A stretch of DNA of 45,553 bases, from the IMG/VR virus record IMGVR_UViG_3300046519_000295, positions 1-45,553 of that record. One strand, 5' to 3'. The notes beneath the pieces are model-generated. The model was given only the letters and a program-made list of their open reading frames with translations, was not told the origin of the DNA and did no database searches. Positions 29,496 to 37,951 of this stretch are shown here, piece after piece. The position numbers and the translations under genes are program-made. Positions within the stretch are counted from its first letter, which is position 1. Every line of letters begins with the position of its first letter. This stretch comes from a virus.

Positions 29496-31655
29496 CTAAG
29501 GCCTCATTACGCCAATACTGCGAGTGCCCACGCTGGGCTTAATGCTCAGCCCGCTCTGGTTGGTCTTTGGTTGTTCCACGGTCGTCCCCGGCGGCGCCCC
29601 GTTGATGTTGACGTTAATTTCACCGTCGACTTTCTGCGCTTGATTGGCCGCCGTCTGCTGCAGCAGATTGCCGGACTGCGCCGCCAGATTGGGCCGGCGC
29701 AACAACGACTCGGTGCTGGACACGCCCGGCGCGCTGGTCAGCCGAGCCTGCGCCACAGGCGCCACAGGCGTCACAGCAGGGGCCATGCCCGGCGGGCGCA
29801 ACAACTGCGCCGTACTGGGCACCCCCGTCGCACTGTTCATCCGGCGCTGAGCCGCCTGCGCCCCTTCCACGGCGCCAACGGCAAGCAACGAACCGTCACC
29901 GCCGCCGACACCGGCATTGCGCACGCGCTGCTCTTCAGCAAACGCATTGGCCTTATTGGTCGCGGTGTTGAGAATGCCCTCGCCGCCTTCGCCGCCACCG
30001 AAGTACTTCATCATCGGCTCGATGATCGGTTTGAGTTTTTCCCACAGGCTCTGGAACCAGGCGGTGATCGGTGCCCAGTGCTTGACGATCAAGCCCAGTG
30101 GGCTCCAGTCAAACATGCGGCCGAGAAAGTCCATGACCGGGGTGGAGACGGCGACCAGCACCCCCCACAACGCCTGAAACAGTTCGGTCAGCGGCCCCCA
30201 GTTTTCCATAATCATCGGAATGGGGGTGTAGGCAAAGGCCTGCTTAAACCAACCCCAGAGGACCATGGCCGGCCCCTGAATCTTGGCCCACATCGCTTGA
30301 AAGTACGGCGCTACGGTGGCCCAGTTGGCAATCAACAACCCCGCTGCCAGTGCGATGCCACGCACGATGAGGCCGATGGGTGACATCAGCGTGACTGCAC
30401 TCAGGATTTTAGTGGCCATCATGGCGCCCATCACCGCGAGCCGCAGCACGCCGAAGGCTAGCGCCGCGCCCAACACGCCACGGATCACACCCGGGTGCGC
30501 CGCGGCCAACTTGGACACTTGCGAAATGAGCGGGCCGATCTGATCCATAAAGTCATTGAGCGGCGGCAACAGCGCCCCGCCCACAACAATTCCCAAGCGG
30601 GTGACCTTGTTGGTCAGAAGCTGCATGGCGTTGGCCGTGGTGGCCGACCGCGAGTTGTACTCGGCCTGCATCGAGCCGGCCGAACCGCCGCCCTCGGCGA
30701 CCGCATCAAAGCTCTTTTTCAACAGATCCAAATTGGTCAACAGCGGGGCAATCGCCGACACCGACTCAGTGCCGAAAAGCTGCGTCAGCAGCCCCGCCTG
30801 CTTGGACGGATCGACCTGAGCGATGCGCCCGAGCACGTCCTCTATCGTACCCTGTGCATCCTTCTGCATGCTCGAGGCCAACTGCTTGACGTCCAGGTGC
30901 AACGATTTAAACGCCTGCGCTTGTTGCTTGGTCGCCGAGCCACCCTTGGTCAAGGCCAACATAAAGTTCTTCATGCCGGTCGCCGCCACTTCACTCGGCA
31001 CCCCGACACCAGCCAGGGTCGCGCCCATCGCCGCGATCTGCCCGGAGGCCAAACCGGCAATGGCGCCCAGCGGGCCAATGCGGGTGACGATGTCAGAAAT
31101 CTGGGCCGCCGAAGACGGACCGATGTTGCTCAGGTAGTTGATCTTGTCCGCCAGATTGACCACTTCGGGCTGGGTCAATTTGAACGAGGTGCGCCACTTC
31201 GCCATCATGTCGCCCGACTGGTCGGCCGTCTGGTCAAAGGCGATACCCATCTTCACCGCGTCCTCGGCGAACTGCTTTAACTCACCTCGGGCAAAACCAG
31301 CCTGGCCGCCGGCGGCCACAATCGCCGCAATACCGCTGGCCGCCATGGGCATTTTTTCCGACAGGTCGAGCACGTCCTGGCTCATCTGCTTGAACTGCTC
31401 AGGCGTATCGAACGTCACCACCTTCTTCACGTCGGCCATCGACGTCTCGAACTCAATCGCCGCCTTCGCCCCAGCCACGAACGGAGCGGCAAACGCGCCG
31501 CCCGCCAGCACATCCTTAAAACCGATGTTGCCCAGCCCCGAACCTTGCATCTGCTTACGAAAGACCGAGACGTTTTTGCGTATGCCGTTGAGGGTCGGCG
31601 ACAGCTTGTCGACGCCGGTGATCAACGCCTTGAGCTGGAACCTGTCCGCCATCAC
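29496..31655 (-). CDS. Tail tape measure protein (TP901 family)
   Basis: 719 aa. N-terminal TP901-type core (GVDKLSPTLNGIRKNVSVFR; FETSMADVKKVVTFDTPEQF; SEKMPMAASGIAAIVAAGG), a hydrophobic block around 390-450 (AVMGAMMATKILSAVTLM), then a Pro/Ala-rich C-terminus. It sets tail length and is threaded in the tube lumen. Its ATG overlaps the frameshift extension of the gp41-like gene by 4 nt. Confidence 0.93.
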   Translation of the reverse strand: MMADRFQLKALITGVDKLSPTLNGIRKNVSVFRKQMQGSGLGNIGFKDVLAGGAFAAPFVAGAKAAIEFETSMADVKKVVTFDTPEQFKQMSQDVLDLSEKMPMAASGIAAIVAAGGQAGFARGELKQFAEDAVKMGIAFDQTADQSGDMMAKWRTSFKLTQPEVVNLADKINYLSNIGPSSAAQISDIVTRIGPLGAIAGLASGQIAAMGATLAGVGVPSEVAATGMKNFMLALTKGGSATKQQAQAFKSLHLDVKQLASSMQKDAQGTIEDVLGRIAQVDPSKQAGLLTQLFGTESVSAIAPLLTNLDLLKKSFDAVAEGGGSAGSMQAEYNSRSATTANAMQLLTNKVTRLGIVVGGALLPPLNDFMDQIGPLISQVSKLAAAHPGVIRGVLGAALAFGVLRLAVMGAMMATKILSAVTLMSPIGLIVRGIALAAGLLIANWATVAPYFQAMWAKIQGPAMVLWGWFKQAFAYTPIPMIMENWGPLTELFQALWGVLVAVSTPVMDFLGRMFDWSPLGLIVKHWAPITAWFQSLWEKLKPIIEPMMKYFGGGEGGEGILNTATNKANAFAEEQRVRNAGVGGGDGSLLAVGAVEGAQAAQRRMNSATGVPSTAQLLRPPGMAPAVTPVAPVAQARLTSAPGVSSTESLLRRPNLAAQSGNLLQQTAANQAQKVDGEINVNINGAPPGTTVEQPKTNQSGLSIKPSVGTRSIGVMRP

Positions 31656-32085
31656 TGCACCTGCTGGATTTTGTTAATACGTTGCGCGTGCTGCAGGGAC
31701 TCTTGCAGCACGTCCAGGGGCTTGGCCAACATCTGGTCGGGGTCAACCTTCCAGAACCAGGCCAAGTCATAAGCAACGGCGGTCAGGTCGTCGATGACGT
31801 CGACGCCGCACTCATGAAAAAACCCGCCACCGACCAGCTCAACGCGTTGAGGTCGGCCAGGTCCAGCTGATTGACCGACGACGGCGGGATGCCACAACAC
31901 ACCGCGATGTATTTGCCCGCCACATCCATGTCCAGGGAGACTTCCTCGTCCTTGCCAATTTTGTACGGCAACGCCTTGATCGTCCGCACTTCCACCACCG
32001 TGGGCCGGCGCAGGGTCAGACTGGTCAGCGGCTCACCGTGGGCCTCAATGGCCACCTGCAGCTTAAATACATCACTCATTGCCAT
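31652..32085 (-). CDS. Tail assembly chaperone long form (-1 frameshift fusion)
   Basis: Slippage at 31816-31825 joins the gp41-like frame to an open -1 frame: GFFHECGVDVIDDLTAVAY, then LAWFWKVDPDQMLAKPLDV, then LQESLQHAQRINKIQQVQ, ending at 31652. The extension resembles the short GpE-type helical tail. In lambda, P2 and Mu the two forms of this chaperone organise tube assembly around the tape measure. The annotation of the extension as a separate gene would miss this. Confidence 0.78.
31783..32085 (-). CDS. Tail assembly chaperone short form (Mu gp41/gpE-like)
   Basis: 100 aa: MAMSDVFKLQVAIEAHGEPL, then LRRPTVVEVRTIKALPYKIG and LDLADLNALSWSVAGFF; phage tail assembly (TAC) family between tube and tape measure. 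ATG overlaps the tube-gene stop by 10 nt. Twelve residues after the slippery run the zero frame terminates. Confidence 0.88.
   Translation of the reverse strand: MAMSDVFKLQVAIEAHGEPLTSLTLRRPTVVEVRTIKALPYKIGKDEEVSLDMDVAGKYIAVCCGIPPSSVNQLDLADLNALSWSVAGFFMSAASTSSTT
31816..31825 (-). promoter_or_regulatory. Programmed -1 frameshift site of the tail chaperone
   Basis: On the - strand GGGTTTTTTC contains G GGT TTT and T TTT TTC in the zero frame; both satisfy X-XXY-YYZ and shift to the same -1 frame. The position, 33 nt before the zero-frame stop codon, fits phage tail chaperones. Confidence 0.75.
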
Positions 32086-32423
32086 ACCCCTTTAGTGCCG
32101 TCGAATTGCAGTTCCACCGAGCCGTCGTCGCCTTTCGAGGACGGCTCGTCGACCAGATACGCGCCAGACAGGACATACACCGTGCCGTTGTTGAACTCGC
32201 AGGTGATGGTCATATCCTTACCCTCGACCAACTGTTTGCGCGGAAAGTCCGGTGTATACAGCGCGGTCATTTTTAAGTACGCCGGCAGCTCCTCTTCCTT
32301 GTAAAAGCCCGGATACAACGTCTCCCGCTTTTTATCCGACAGCGGCGCTTCGGCACCGCCGGTGATGGTCAACTGCGCACCGTCGACTTTGACGTAGGCA
32401 GTGCCCGCGATTTTTTGCCCCAT
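32076..32423 (-). CDS. Tail tube protein (Mu gpM-like)
   Basis: 115 aa of the Mu-type tail tube family: KIAGTAYVKVDGAQLTITGG, EELPAYLKMTALYTPDFPRK, KDMTITCEFNNGTVYVLSGA. Forms the inner tube of the contractile tail. Preceded by a terminator after the sheath gene, so tube may have a separate expression level. Confidence 0.9.
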   Translation of the reverse strand: MGQKIAGTAYVKVDGAQLTITGGAEAPLSDKKRETLYPGFYKEEELPAYLKMTALYTPDFPRKQLVEGKDMTITCEFNNGTVYVLSGAYLVDEPSSKGDDGSVELQFDGTKGVWQ

Positions 32424-32440
32424 GGTCTTGGCTCCAGAAT

Positions 32441-32464
32441 GAAAAAGCCCGCACGCGGCGGGCT
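32441..32464 (-). terminator. Terminator after the sheath gene
   Basis: AGCCCGC/GCGGGCT stem followed by TTTTTC on the - strand, just past the sheath stop. Complete or partial terminator setting a high sheath-to-tail ratio. Confidence 0.85.
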
Positions 32465-32482
32465 AGAGGGTGGTGGCTCGTC

Positions 32483-33979
32483 TTATGCCGCCGCGTCGTA
32501 CTGCAGACGGAACTGGTTGAGCATCGCGAAGATGCGCAGGCCGTTAATGTAGTCCGGCGGAAACAGCACGTTGACCCGACTCGGATCCTGCGGATCACGC
32601 TCGACCACCAGGTGCTGGGCAAACAGCTCGGCGTTTTCCACATGGCCTTCGAGCTCAAGCTTGGCGTACTGCGCGATCAATTCACCGCGAATGGTGCTCG
32701 GGGTAACGATGGCCTGACCGGCACCGAAGCGCGTTCCATCGCTGGCCAGTTTGTGCCGGCCGTATTTGCTGGTGATCACGCCCTGCAGGCGGCGAATGAT
32801 GTACGCCGACTGGTGCATGGTCTCGCTGTCCAGGTACGAGTTGTCGGCCTGGCCAAAGGCGTTTTTCTGGTAGGTGGTGATCGAGCGCTGGATGCGCACA
32901 TAACCGCCTTCGTAATAAGCCGTGGCCACGCCATAACTGAGCAAGGATTGGCGCTCGGTCAGGGTGAAGCGCTCACTGGACGCTGCCGGATCCAGACCCG
33001 GCAGCGCGCCGCTTTGCGTTGGACGGCTGGCATCGGCCGAGATGAACACCGCTGTACGCGCCGCCAACGCCGCCGCTTGCAGCCAGAACGGCTGCGGTAC
33101 GCCCACCTCCATGGCTTGGATAGTCATGTGCTGGTCGTTACGCGCCTGCCCCGCGGCCACCAGGGTGCCAAGGGTGCCGCGCTTGGCGCTGTAAACGTGG
33201 CCAAACAGCTGCTTGGCCCAGCTCCAGCGACCGACGCTGTCATCCATCGCGGCCTGCCAGGCATTGAGCGAGGTGGTATCGGACCACGGCATGCAGAGGA
33301 ACTCGAATGGTTCGTCGCCGAGCGCGGCCACCGCATCCACCTGGTCCGGGGTGCCGACGCCACCGAGCATCGCGGTCACCGCCACGCTGAGGCCGGCCGG
33401 GGTTTGTTCGCCGTTGGACTTGCCCAGGCGATTCAACTGCAGACTGATGTCATTGCCGCTATCACCCGACCACTTGCAGGTCAGTGTGACCACCCCCGCC
33501 ACCGCCACCGCCGTCACTGGCAGGTCGGGGGTGGCATTGATCTTCACCGCCAGCGCCGCGGCGGCCACGGTCGGAGTCGCCGCCGACACCACCACCGACT
33601 GCACCCGCACACCGCCGATGTACAGGTTCAACAGCCCCGCTTCGGTCGCGGTACCGGTCAGGGTCACCGTCGCGGCAGCCGCTGCACCGGCGCCCTTTTC
33701 CAGCGGCAGACACCAGATTTCGCCAATCGGATCAACCTTGCGGAAGGCTTCGTACATCGCCGCCAGCATCGAGCCAGGGCCGCCCAACTGCTTGGCAAGG
33801 GCCACGCTGGACACCAGCACGAGTTTGCCCAGGTCAGGGCTGATCACAGCGTCGTTGACCTGCGCCACGATCAGCCGGCGCATGGCCGACGACGCACTGT
33901 TAGCGGCCGAGTTATCCATCTCCGCATAGAACAGCGGCACACGGATATCGCCCGGAATATTGCTGAATCCAATGGGCAT
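32483..33979 (-). CDS. Contractile tail sheath protein
   Basis: 498 aa; subtilisin-like sheath family: MPIGFSNIPGDIRVPLFYAE, FECLMPWSD-type block (EFLCMPWSDTTSLNAWQAAM), C-terminal NVLFPPDYINGLRIFAMLNQ. Polymerises around the tube and contracts on infection. One-nt overlap with the DUF2635 gene. The 521-codon frame on the other strand is a shadow. Confidence 0.95.
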   Translation of the reverse strand: MPIGFSNIPGDIRVPLFYAEMDNSAANSASSAMRRLIVAQVNDAVISPDLGKLVLVSSVALAKQLGGPGSMLAAMYEAFRKVDPIGEIWCLPLEKGAGAAAAATVTLTGTATEAGLLNLYIGGVRVQSVVVSAATPTVAAAALAVKINATPDLPVTAVAVAGVVTLTCKWSGDSGNDISLQLNRLGKSNGEQTPAGLSVAVTAMLGGVGTPDQVDAVAALGDEPFEFLCMPWSDTTSLNAWQAAMDDSVGRWSWAKQLFGHVYSAKRGTLGTLVAAGQARNDQHMTIQAMEVGVPQPFWLQAAALAARTAVFISADASRPTQSGALPGLDPAASSERFTLTERQSLLSYGVATAYYEGGYVRIQRSITTYQKNAFGQADNSYLDSETMHQSAYIIRRLQGVITSKYGRHKLASDGTRFGAGQAIVTPSTIRGELIAQYAKLELEGHVENAELFAQHLVVERDPQDPSRVNVLFPPDYINGLRIFAMLNQFRLQYDAAA

Positions 33980-34182
33980 TATTGCGCTACCTCATTTTTT
34001 GCCGGAGGGGCTTTGGTGGATGAAGGTTTCTCCGCCTTGAGGGTTACGTCGCCATCCGCTTGGCGGCGGCGCCACCAGGCGTTGTCGGGAACCTCCCGGC
34101 CTTCGAGCGGTAACAGGTCGCCGGCCTCCGGGTCGGGCACGGCGCGGCCAACGGCCGGCACCACAGTGATACGTTGAGTCAT
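33979..34182 (-). CDS. Mu gp38-like small protein (DUF2635)
   Basis: 67 aa, RITVVPAVGRAVPDPEAGDL with LLPLEGREVPDNAWWRRR, the DUF2635 signature, then a Lys/Ala-rich tail. Always between gp37-like terminator and sheath in Mu-like tails; function unclear. Confidence 0.85.
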   Translation of the reverse strand: MTQRITVVPAVGRAVPDPEAGDLLPLEGREVPDNAWWRRRQADGDVTLKAEKPSSTKAPPAKNEVAQ

Positions 34183-34769
34183 GGGGTTACGTCTCCAGAG
34201 AAAGTCACTTCGATACGCCCATCCGGGCCGGGGTGCTGCAGGTTGCGATCTGCGGGATCGATGCAGTCCATGTTGACAGTGATGCCGTTAAAGCCCGGCA
34301 GGCCGTCGAGCGCGCGCTCATGCCAGGTTTCGGCCGGATCGCCCGGACGGTTACGCCCCAGCTGGAAATCGGCGATAAAGCTGTACTGATACACGGTGCG
34401 CGACCGGCTGATGTGCAGCAGCTCACCCTTAACGTATTCGATAGGGCTGTATTCGGCGCCAGGCACCCAGCCGACTAATGCGCGCCAGAGCTCGGCGCGC
34501 AAATCGTGCAGAGCGTCGTTCGCCGCCTGCCCGCGCTCGTCACCGGACTCCAGCACGACGACCACACTGAACAGGTCCGTCATGTCCTGCAGCACACCAG
34601 TCTGTGTCCGGTTATCCCCTGCCACATCGGCCGCGGCGATAACATAGGCCGCCGGCAAGGCGAGATGGGCGCTGTCCACCACCGCATCCCAATCGATGCC
34701 AGCGGTGACCCGTTGGACAAAGGTCGGACAGTAAGCGCGCAGCTGCGCGACGATAGGGCTCAGTTTCAT
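34179..34769 (-). CDS. Mu gp37-like tail terminator protein
   Basis: 196 aa Gp37-family protein: SPIVAQLRAYCPTFVQRVTA, central LFSVVVVLESGDERGQAAND and LRAELWRALVGWVPGAEYSP. Expected to cap the head-proximal end of the tail. Overlaps the DUF2635 gene by 4 nt. Confidence 0.85.
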   Translation of the reverse strand: MKLSPIVAQLRAYCPTFVQRVTAGIDWDAVVDSAHLALPAAYVIAAADVAGDNRTQTGVLQDMTDLFSVVVVLESGDERGQAANDALHDLRAELWRALVGWVPGAEYSPIEYVKGELLHISRSRTVYQYSFIADFQLGRNRPGDPAETWHERALDGLPGFNGITVNMDCIDPADRNLQHPGPDGRIEVTFSGDVTP

Positions 34770-34783
34770 ATTGGCTCCAGGGC

Positions 34784-35305
34784 TCAGCCCAAGGCGGCCT
34801 CAAACGCGGCCGAGAGAATGGATTGCACCTGCGACGCCGAATCCTGCAGCGCGTCGACCATGTAGTTGTCGCGCGGCTTGATCCGCCATTCACCGGCGGC
34901 ACGTTCGGCCATGGCAGCGGCACGCGCGCCCTTGGCGCGACGGTTGGATTTGCCCTTGCCTTGCCCCGGTGCCAACCTGCCCAAGCGCCTACCGCGCTTC
35001 ACCCCGTAGTGCAGGAAGGCCGGATAGTAAGTTTTCATTGCACTGGTCTTGCGCGGCGCGATCTTGACCATAAAACCCGAGCGCGACACCTTGGCGGTGA
35101 TTGATTCCAGGGTGGTCCCGGTTCGACTGACCGGGTAGCCGTCCTTACCCTTGCCCAGAGCCAGGTTCAGCTGTGCGCGTTGGGTGACCAATCGGCCAAT
35201 TTTGCGCATGCCGGCGCGGATCTTTTTCTTGTCGAAGGCTTCGCGACCGAACTGGTCAAAACCCTCGATGTGCAAGTAACCCTCAAGCGCGCCGGACTTA
35301 GCCAT
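34784..35305 (-). CDS. HK97 gp10-like minor tail/head-tail protein
   Basis: 173 aa from ATG 35305 (MAKSGALEGYLHIEGFDQFG); an in-frame upstream start at 35350 is inside the previous gene. Basic middle RLVTQRAQLNLALGKGKD; TYYPAFLHYGVKRGRRLGRL matches the HK97-gp10 Y-x-x-FLHYG block. Connects tail terminator to head closure. Confidence 0.8.
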   Translation of the reverse strand: MAKSGALEGYLHIEGFDQFGREAFDKKKIRAGMRKIGRLVTQRAQLNLALGKGKDGYPVSRTGTTLESITAKVSRSGFMVKIAPRKTSAMKTYYPAFLHYGVKRGRRLGRLAPGQGKGKSNRRAKGARAAAMAERAAGEWRIKPRDNYMVDALQDSASQVQSILSAAFEAALG

Positions 35306-35675
35306 AGATGCCGCCCCCAACTTTTTCCGGACCCAACTCTTCAACCTCAAGCAAGGTGTAACGACGCCTACCGTTCATGTCTGTGACCCTTCGCACGCGA
35401 TAAACCGTGGTCCCGTGCACGATTTCATGCGATTCACTCATGCCTTTCAGGTAGTAGAAGGTCACCCTGTGAGTGATCTTGACGTCGGTCTGCACTCCGT
35501 TCGCGTAGACAGCGGAGCCGACCGGCTCGATCTTTGCCCAACGCTTTTTCTGGTCGGAGAACAAAGAGTTAAGTCCCAGGTCCGGCGCTGGAATGTCCGC
35601 CCTTAGCCGCAGCGTGATACGCCGGTCCAACTCGCCAGCACTTGGCTCGCGCATGGTTATATCGCGCACGGTCAT
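35298..35675 (-). CDS. Head-tail adaptor/closure protein (HK97 gp9-like)
   Basis: 125 aa phage head-tail joining family: SAGELDRRITLRLRADIP, KKRWAKIEPVGSAVYANGVQ, THRVTFYYLKGMSESHEIVH. Head closure stops DNA leaking before tail attachment. Overlaps gp10-like gene by 8 nt. Confidence 0.88.
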   Translation of the reverse strand: MTVRDITMREPSAGELDRRITLRLRADIPAPDLGLNSLFSDQKKRWAKIEPVGSAVYANGVQTDVKITHRVTFYYLKGMSESHEIVHGTTVYRVRRVTDMNGRRRYTLLEVEELGPEKVGGGIYG

Positions 35676-35677
35676 AT

Positions 35678-36229
35678 TCAGAACCTCGGAGGAACAGTGA
35701 TATCCGCTATCAGGTGGTCAAGAAATGCTGACGGCAACTCAGACAATGTCTGACCTACGAGGAACAACTCCGGATGACGGTAGATTGTTGCCGCTGCCAT
35801 CAGCAGCCAGTTGCGAACGCCCGGATAAAGTTCAAGGTCGAGCCCCGCCTTATAGCGAATCCGAAGCGGACCAGCAGGGCGAGAGCCGGAGAAAAACAGA
35901 AAGCTTTCACGCTGCCCTTGCTGCAACTCAAACGTCACGGGCAGCACCGCCCATGTGCCATCACTCTGCTGCGACATGATCGAGACAATCTCGCTGGCCT
36001 GCCCAACGTCCAGGGCATGCCCAGACGTAAAGGTAGCCGGCCAGTCCTCTTCGTATGTCGCTCCACGGATTGCAGCGCCCGTCTTCGATTCGCATTGAGT
36101 GGTTACGCCAGGGATGATGATTTGCTCAATAAACGCCGGTTCCATATCTTCTGGCTCAACCCGGCACTGGAAAGCTACCTGCGCCAGGGTCAGAGCCGGA
36201 TCGCCGAAGTACTCGATTCGACGGGCCAT
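35678..36229 (-). CDS. Head-tail connector (gp6-like) protein
   Basis: 183 aa. C-terminal WLLMAAATIYRHPELFLVGQ and the ASEIVSIMSQQSDGTWAVLP beta region match gp6-type adaptor proteins that sit on the portal ring. Two-nt gap to closure gene and 3-nt from the upstream 95-aa gene. Confidence 0.78.
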   Translation of the reverse strand: MARRIEYFGDPALTLAQVAFQCRVEPEDMEPAFIEQIIIPGVTTQCESKTGAAIRGATYEEDWPATFTSGHALDVGQASEIVSIMSQQSDGTWAVLPVTFELQQGQRESFLFFSGSRPAGPLRIRYKAGLDLELYPGVRNWLLMAAATIYRHPELFLVGQTLSELPSAFLDHLIADITVPPRF

Positions 36230-36232
36230 GGC

Positions 36233-36520
36233 TTACGGCTTCGCGTCGTCATCGGTACCAGAATTACCCTCGCCGCCCTCAGCACCGCTTGGCGCCGCGC
36301 CCGATGACTCAGTGGTCGAACTGGTCGCGACCGCTTCACCAGAATTTTTTGCACCACTGGCTTTTGACGAGGCCGCCTTACCGGCTTTTGGCTTTTCGTA
36401 GACCTCAGCAAAACCCTTCGACTTCAGACCCTCAACGACCTCTTCGTCGAATCCTGCCAACTCGTCAGCCGAGTAACCGCGCCAGGCTTTCAGAAACCGC
36501 ACAACAACTTTATCGCTCAT
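36233..36520 (-). CDS. Small head-region protein with Ser/Gly-rich tail
   Basis: 95 aa. KVVVRFLKAWRGYSADELAG and FDEEVVEGLKSKGFAEVYE form a compact N-terminal half; the C-terminal half is Ala/Ser/Gly/Glu low complexity. Common between capsid and connector genes in Pseudomonas phages by general pattern; function unknown. Confidence 0.65.
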   Translation of the reverse strand: MSDKVVVRFLKAWRGYSADELAGFDEEVVEGLKSKGFAEVYEKPKAGKAASSKASGAKNSGEAVATSSTTESSGAAPSGAEGGEGNSGTDDDAKP

Positions 36521-36540
36521 CTTTTCGACCTCAGATATGC

Positions 36541-36561
36541 AAAGCCCCGCCGTAGCGGGGC
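36541..36561 (-). terminator. Hairpin after the capsid gene
   Basis: GCCCCGC/GCGGGGC with TACG loop, then only TTTGC on the - strand. Weak tail; probably a partial terminator or mRNA stabiliser of capsid message. Confidence 0.55.
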
Positions 36562-36568
36562 AAAAGGA

Positions 36569-37888
36569 TTACATGCCAGCGCCCCATTTCACGGCGACGG
36601 CGACCACGATGCACTCCACGTGGCGCGGACCGAAGTCGTGTTTGGCAATAACCTTGACCAAAGTCTGGTCACGCTGGAAAGCGCTGACCATGTTGCCCTC
36701 GGAGTCCTTATACGAGGCCTCGTTACTGAACGAGATCGTCAGGTCCATGTCCTCGCCGATCATCATGTCGGCGAAGTTGACGAAGTAGAATTCGGTCTCG
36801 TTGCCACCAGCGCCAAGGTTGACCGGGATCTGATTGCTCAGACCCACCGGATAACCCTTGAACAGGCCCTGTTCAATTTCCGGATAGGCCTTGTTGCCAT
36901 TGCCATCACGCAGCGACTGCAACCAGCGGAACACGCGCGGATGCATCAACCAGCCGCAGTCCTTCATCATCACGTTGGCCGTTTCGATGCGAAGCATCAT
37001 GCCGCCGCAGAACAGATCGATTTTTTCCAGGGTGATGGTGGCAATGTCGGGAGCGGTCAGGACGTTGAACGCTTGCGCCCAATAGCGCATACCTTTGGGG
37101 AGCGTGCCGGTGCCATCGGCGCGGATGAAGTGCAAGTCTTCCGAAAGCCCCATCGACACCGCCAGGTCGTTCACAACGATGTCGTCGATGCGCGGGCTGA
37201 TACCGGCATTAGCAATCAGGTCATTCGAGATGGGCACAATCGCGGCCGCTTTTTTTGCGGATAGCTTTGTATCAGCGAACGTCATGCCGGTGATCGGGAT
37301 ATCGGTCTCGGTACCGATGTAGGTCACGATGGTGTTGCCAGTGATACGCGGCATCGTCAGGTTGCCATTGTTCAACGGCAAACTACGGGTACCCATCTTG
37401 CGCACAACCGACATCGGGCGCAGGGCCTCGATGATCTCGGTCGCAAAGTTTTGGGGGACCAGCACACCACCGGCGCCCGGTGTTACGGTGCTCAACGCCA
37501 TGGCAACGTCGGTGGAGTAGCCTCCCTGTTCTGCCATTTGAGCCGCCTGGTGCTGATTGCCCCCCGCGGCAGCAAGCAAACGGACCATTTGGGCCATTCG
37601 CACACCAGGCGCATCGGCTGGACCCGACCCGGAAATGTAACCCGGTGGTGGGCCGGTACGGCCTTGCGCCGACTCACTGATCGGCACCGCACTGGCCGCA
37701 GCCATTCGCTCGGCCTGTTCGGCGCGGCTGATCTTGTCGGTCAGCGCATTGAACTGAGCTTCCAGACTGGTGAATTGAGTCAGCTGCTCAGCCGATAAGG
37801 TTTCACCACCAGACTCAAGTTTCGCCAGAGCCTGTAGCGACTCATTGAGTTTGGCGCGTTCGCTACGCAATTGAAGTACAAGGGACAT
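36569..37888 (-). CDS. Major capsid protein, HK97 fold
   Basis: 439 aa from ATG 37888, with AGGAGG upstream; the frame to 37918 runs into a terminator. N-terminal coiled-coil scaffold (RSERAKLNESLQALAKLESG) that would be cleaved by the S49 protease, then the HK97 body: LVPQNFATEIIEALRPMSVV, GTRSLPLNNGNLTMPRIT, MIGEDMDLTISFSNEASYKD. Sits between two terminators, so its message may be processed separately. Confidence 0.93.
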   Translation of the reverse strand: MSLVLQLRSERAKLNESLQALAKLESGGETLSAEQLTQFTSLEAQFNALTDKISRAEQAERMAAASAVPISESAQGRTGPPPGYISGSGPADAPGVRMAQMVRLLAAAGGNQHQAAQMAEQGGYSTDVAMALSTVTPGAGGVLVPQNFATEIIEALRPMSVVRKMGTRSLPLNNGNLTMPRITGNTIVTYIGTETDIPITGMTFADTKLSAKKAAAIVPISNDLIANAGISPRIDDIVVNDLAVSMGLSEDLHFIRADGTGTLPKGMRYWAQAFNVLTAPDIATITLEKIDLFCGGMMLRIETANVMMKDCGWLMHPRVFRWLQSLRDGNGNKAYPEIEQGLFKGYPVGLSNQIPVNLGAGGNETEFYFVNFADMMIGEDMDLTISFSNEASYKDSEGNMVSAFQRDQTLVKVIAKHDFGPRHVECIVVAVAVKWGAGM

Positions 37889-37904
37889 GGTGCCTCCTGG
37901 GCAT

Positions 37905-37927
37905 AAAAAAACCCGCACATGGCGGGC
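37905..37927 (-). terminator. Intrinsic terminator between protease and capsid genes
   Basis: CCCGC/GCGGG with CATGT loop and TTTTTTT on the - strand, ending 17 nt before the capsid ATG and covering its ribosome-site region. Read-through or processing must occur for capsid expression. Confidence 0.8.
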
Positions 37928-37951
37928 TTCGAACGACTGCCGCGAACGCGG

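Noticed and set aside
29232-30383. 383-codon ORF on the + strand opposite tape measure and gp43-like genes
   Set aside because: It crosses two well-supported genes, has no ribosome site and is rich in Arg/His typical of antisense frames.
32612-34177. 521-codon ORF on the + strand opposite the tail sheath
   Set aside because: His/Arg/Gly-rich low-information sequence; the sheath on the other strand has clear family motifs. It is a GC-driven shadow.
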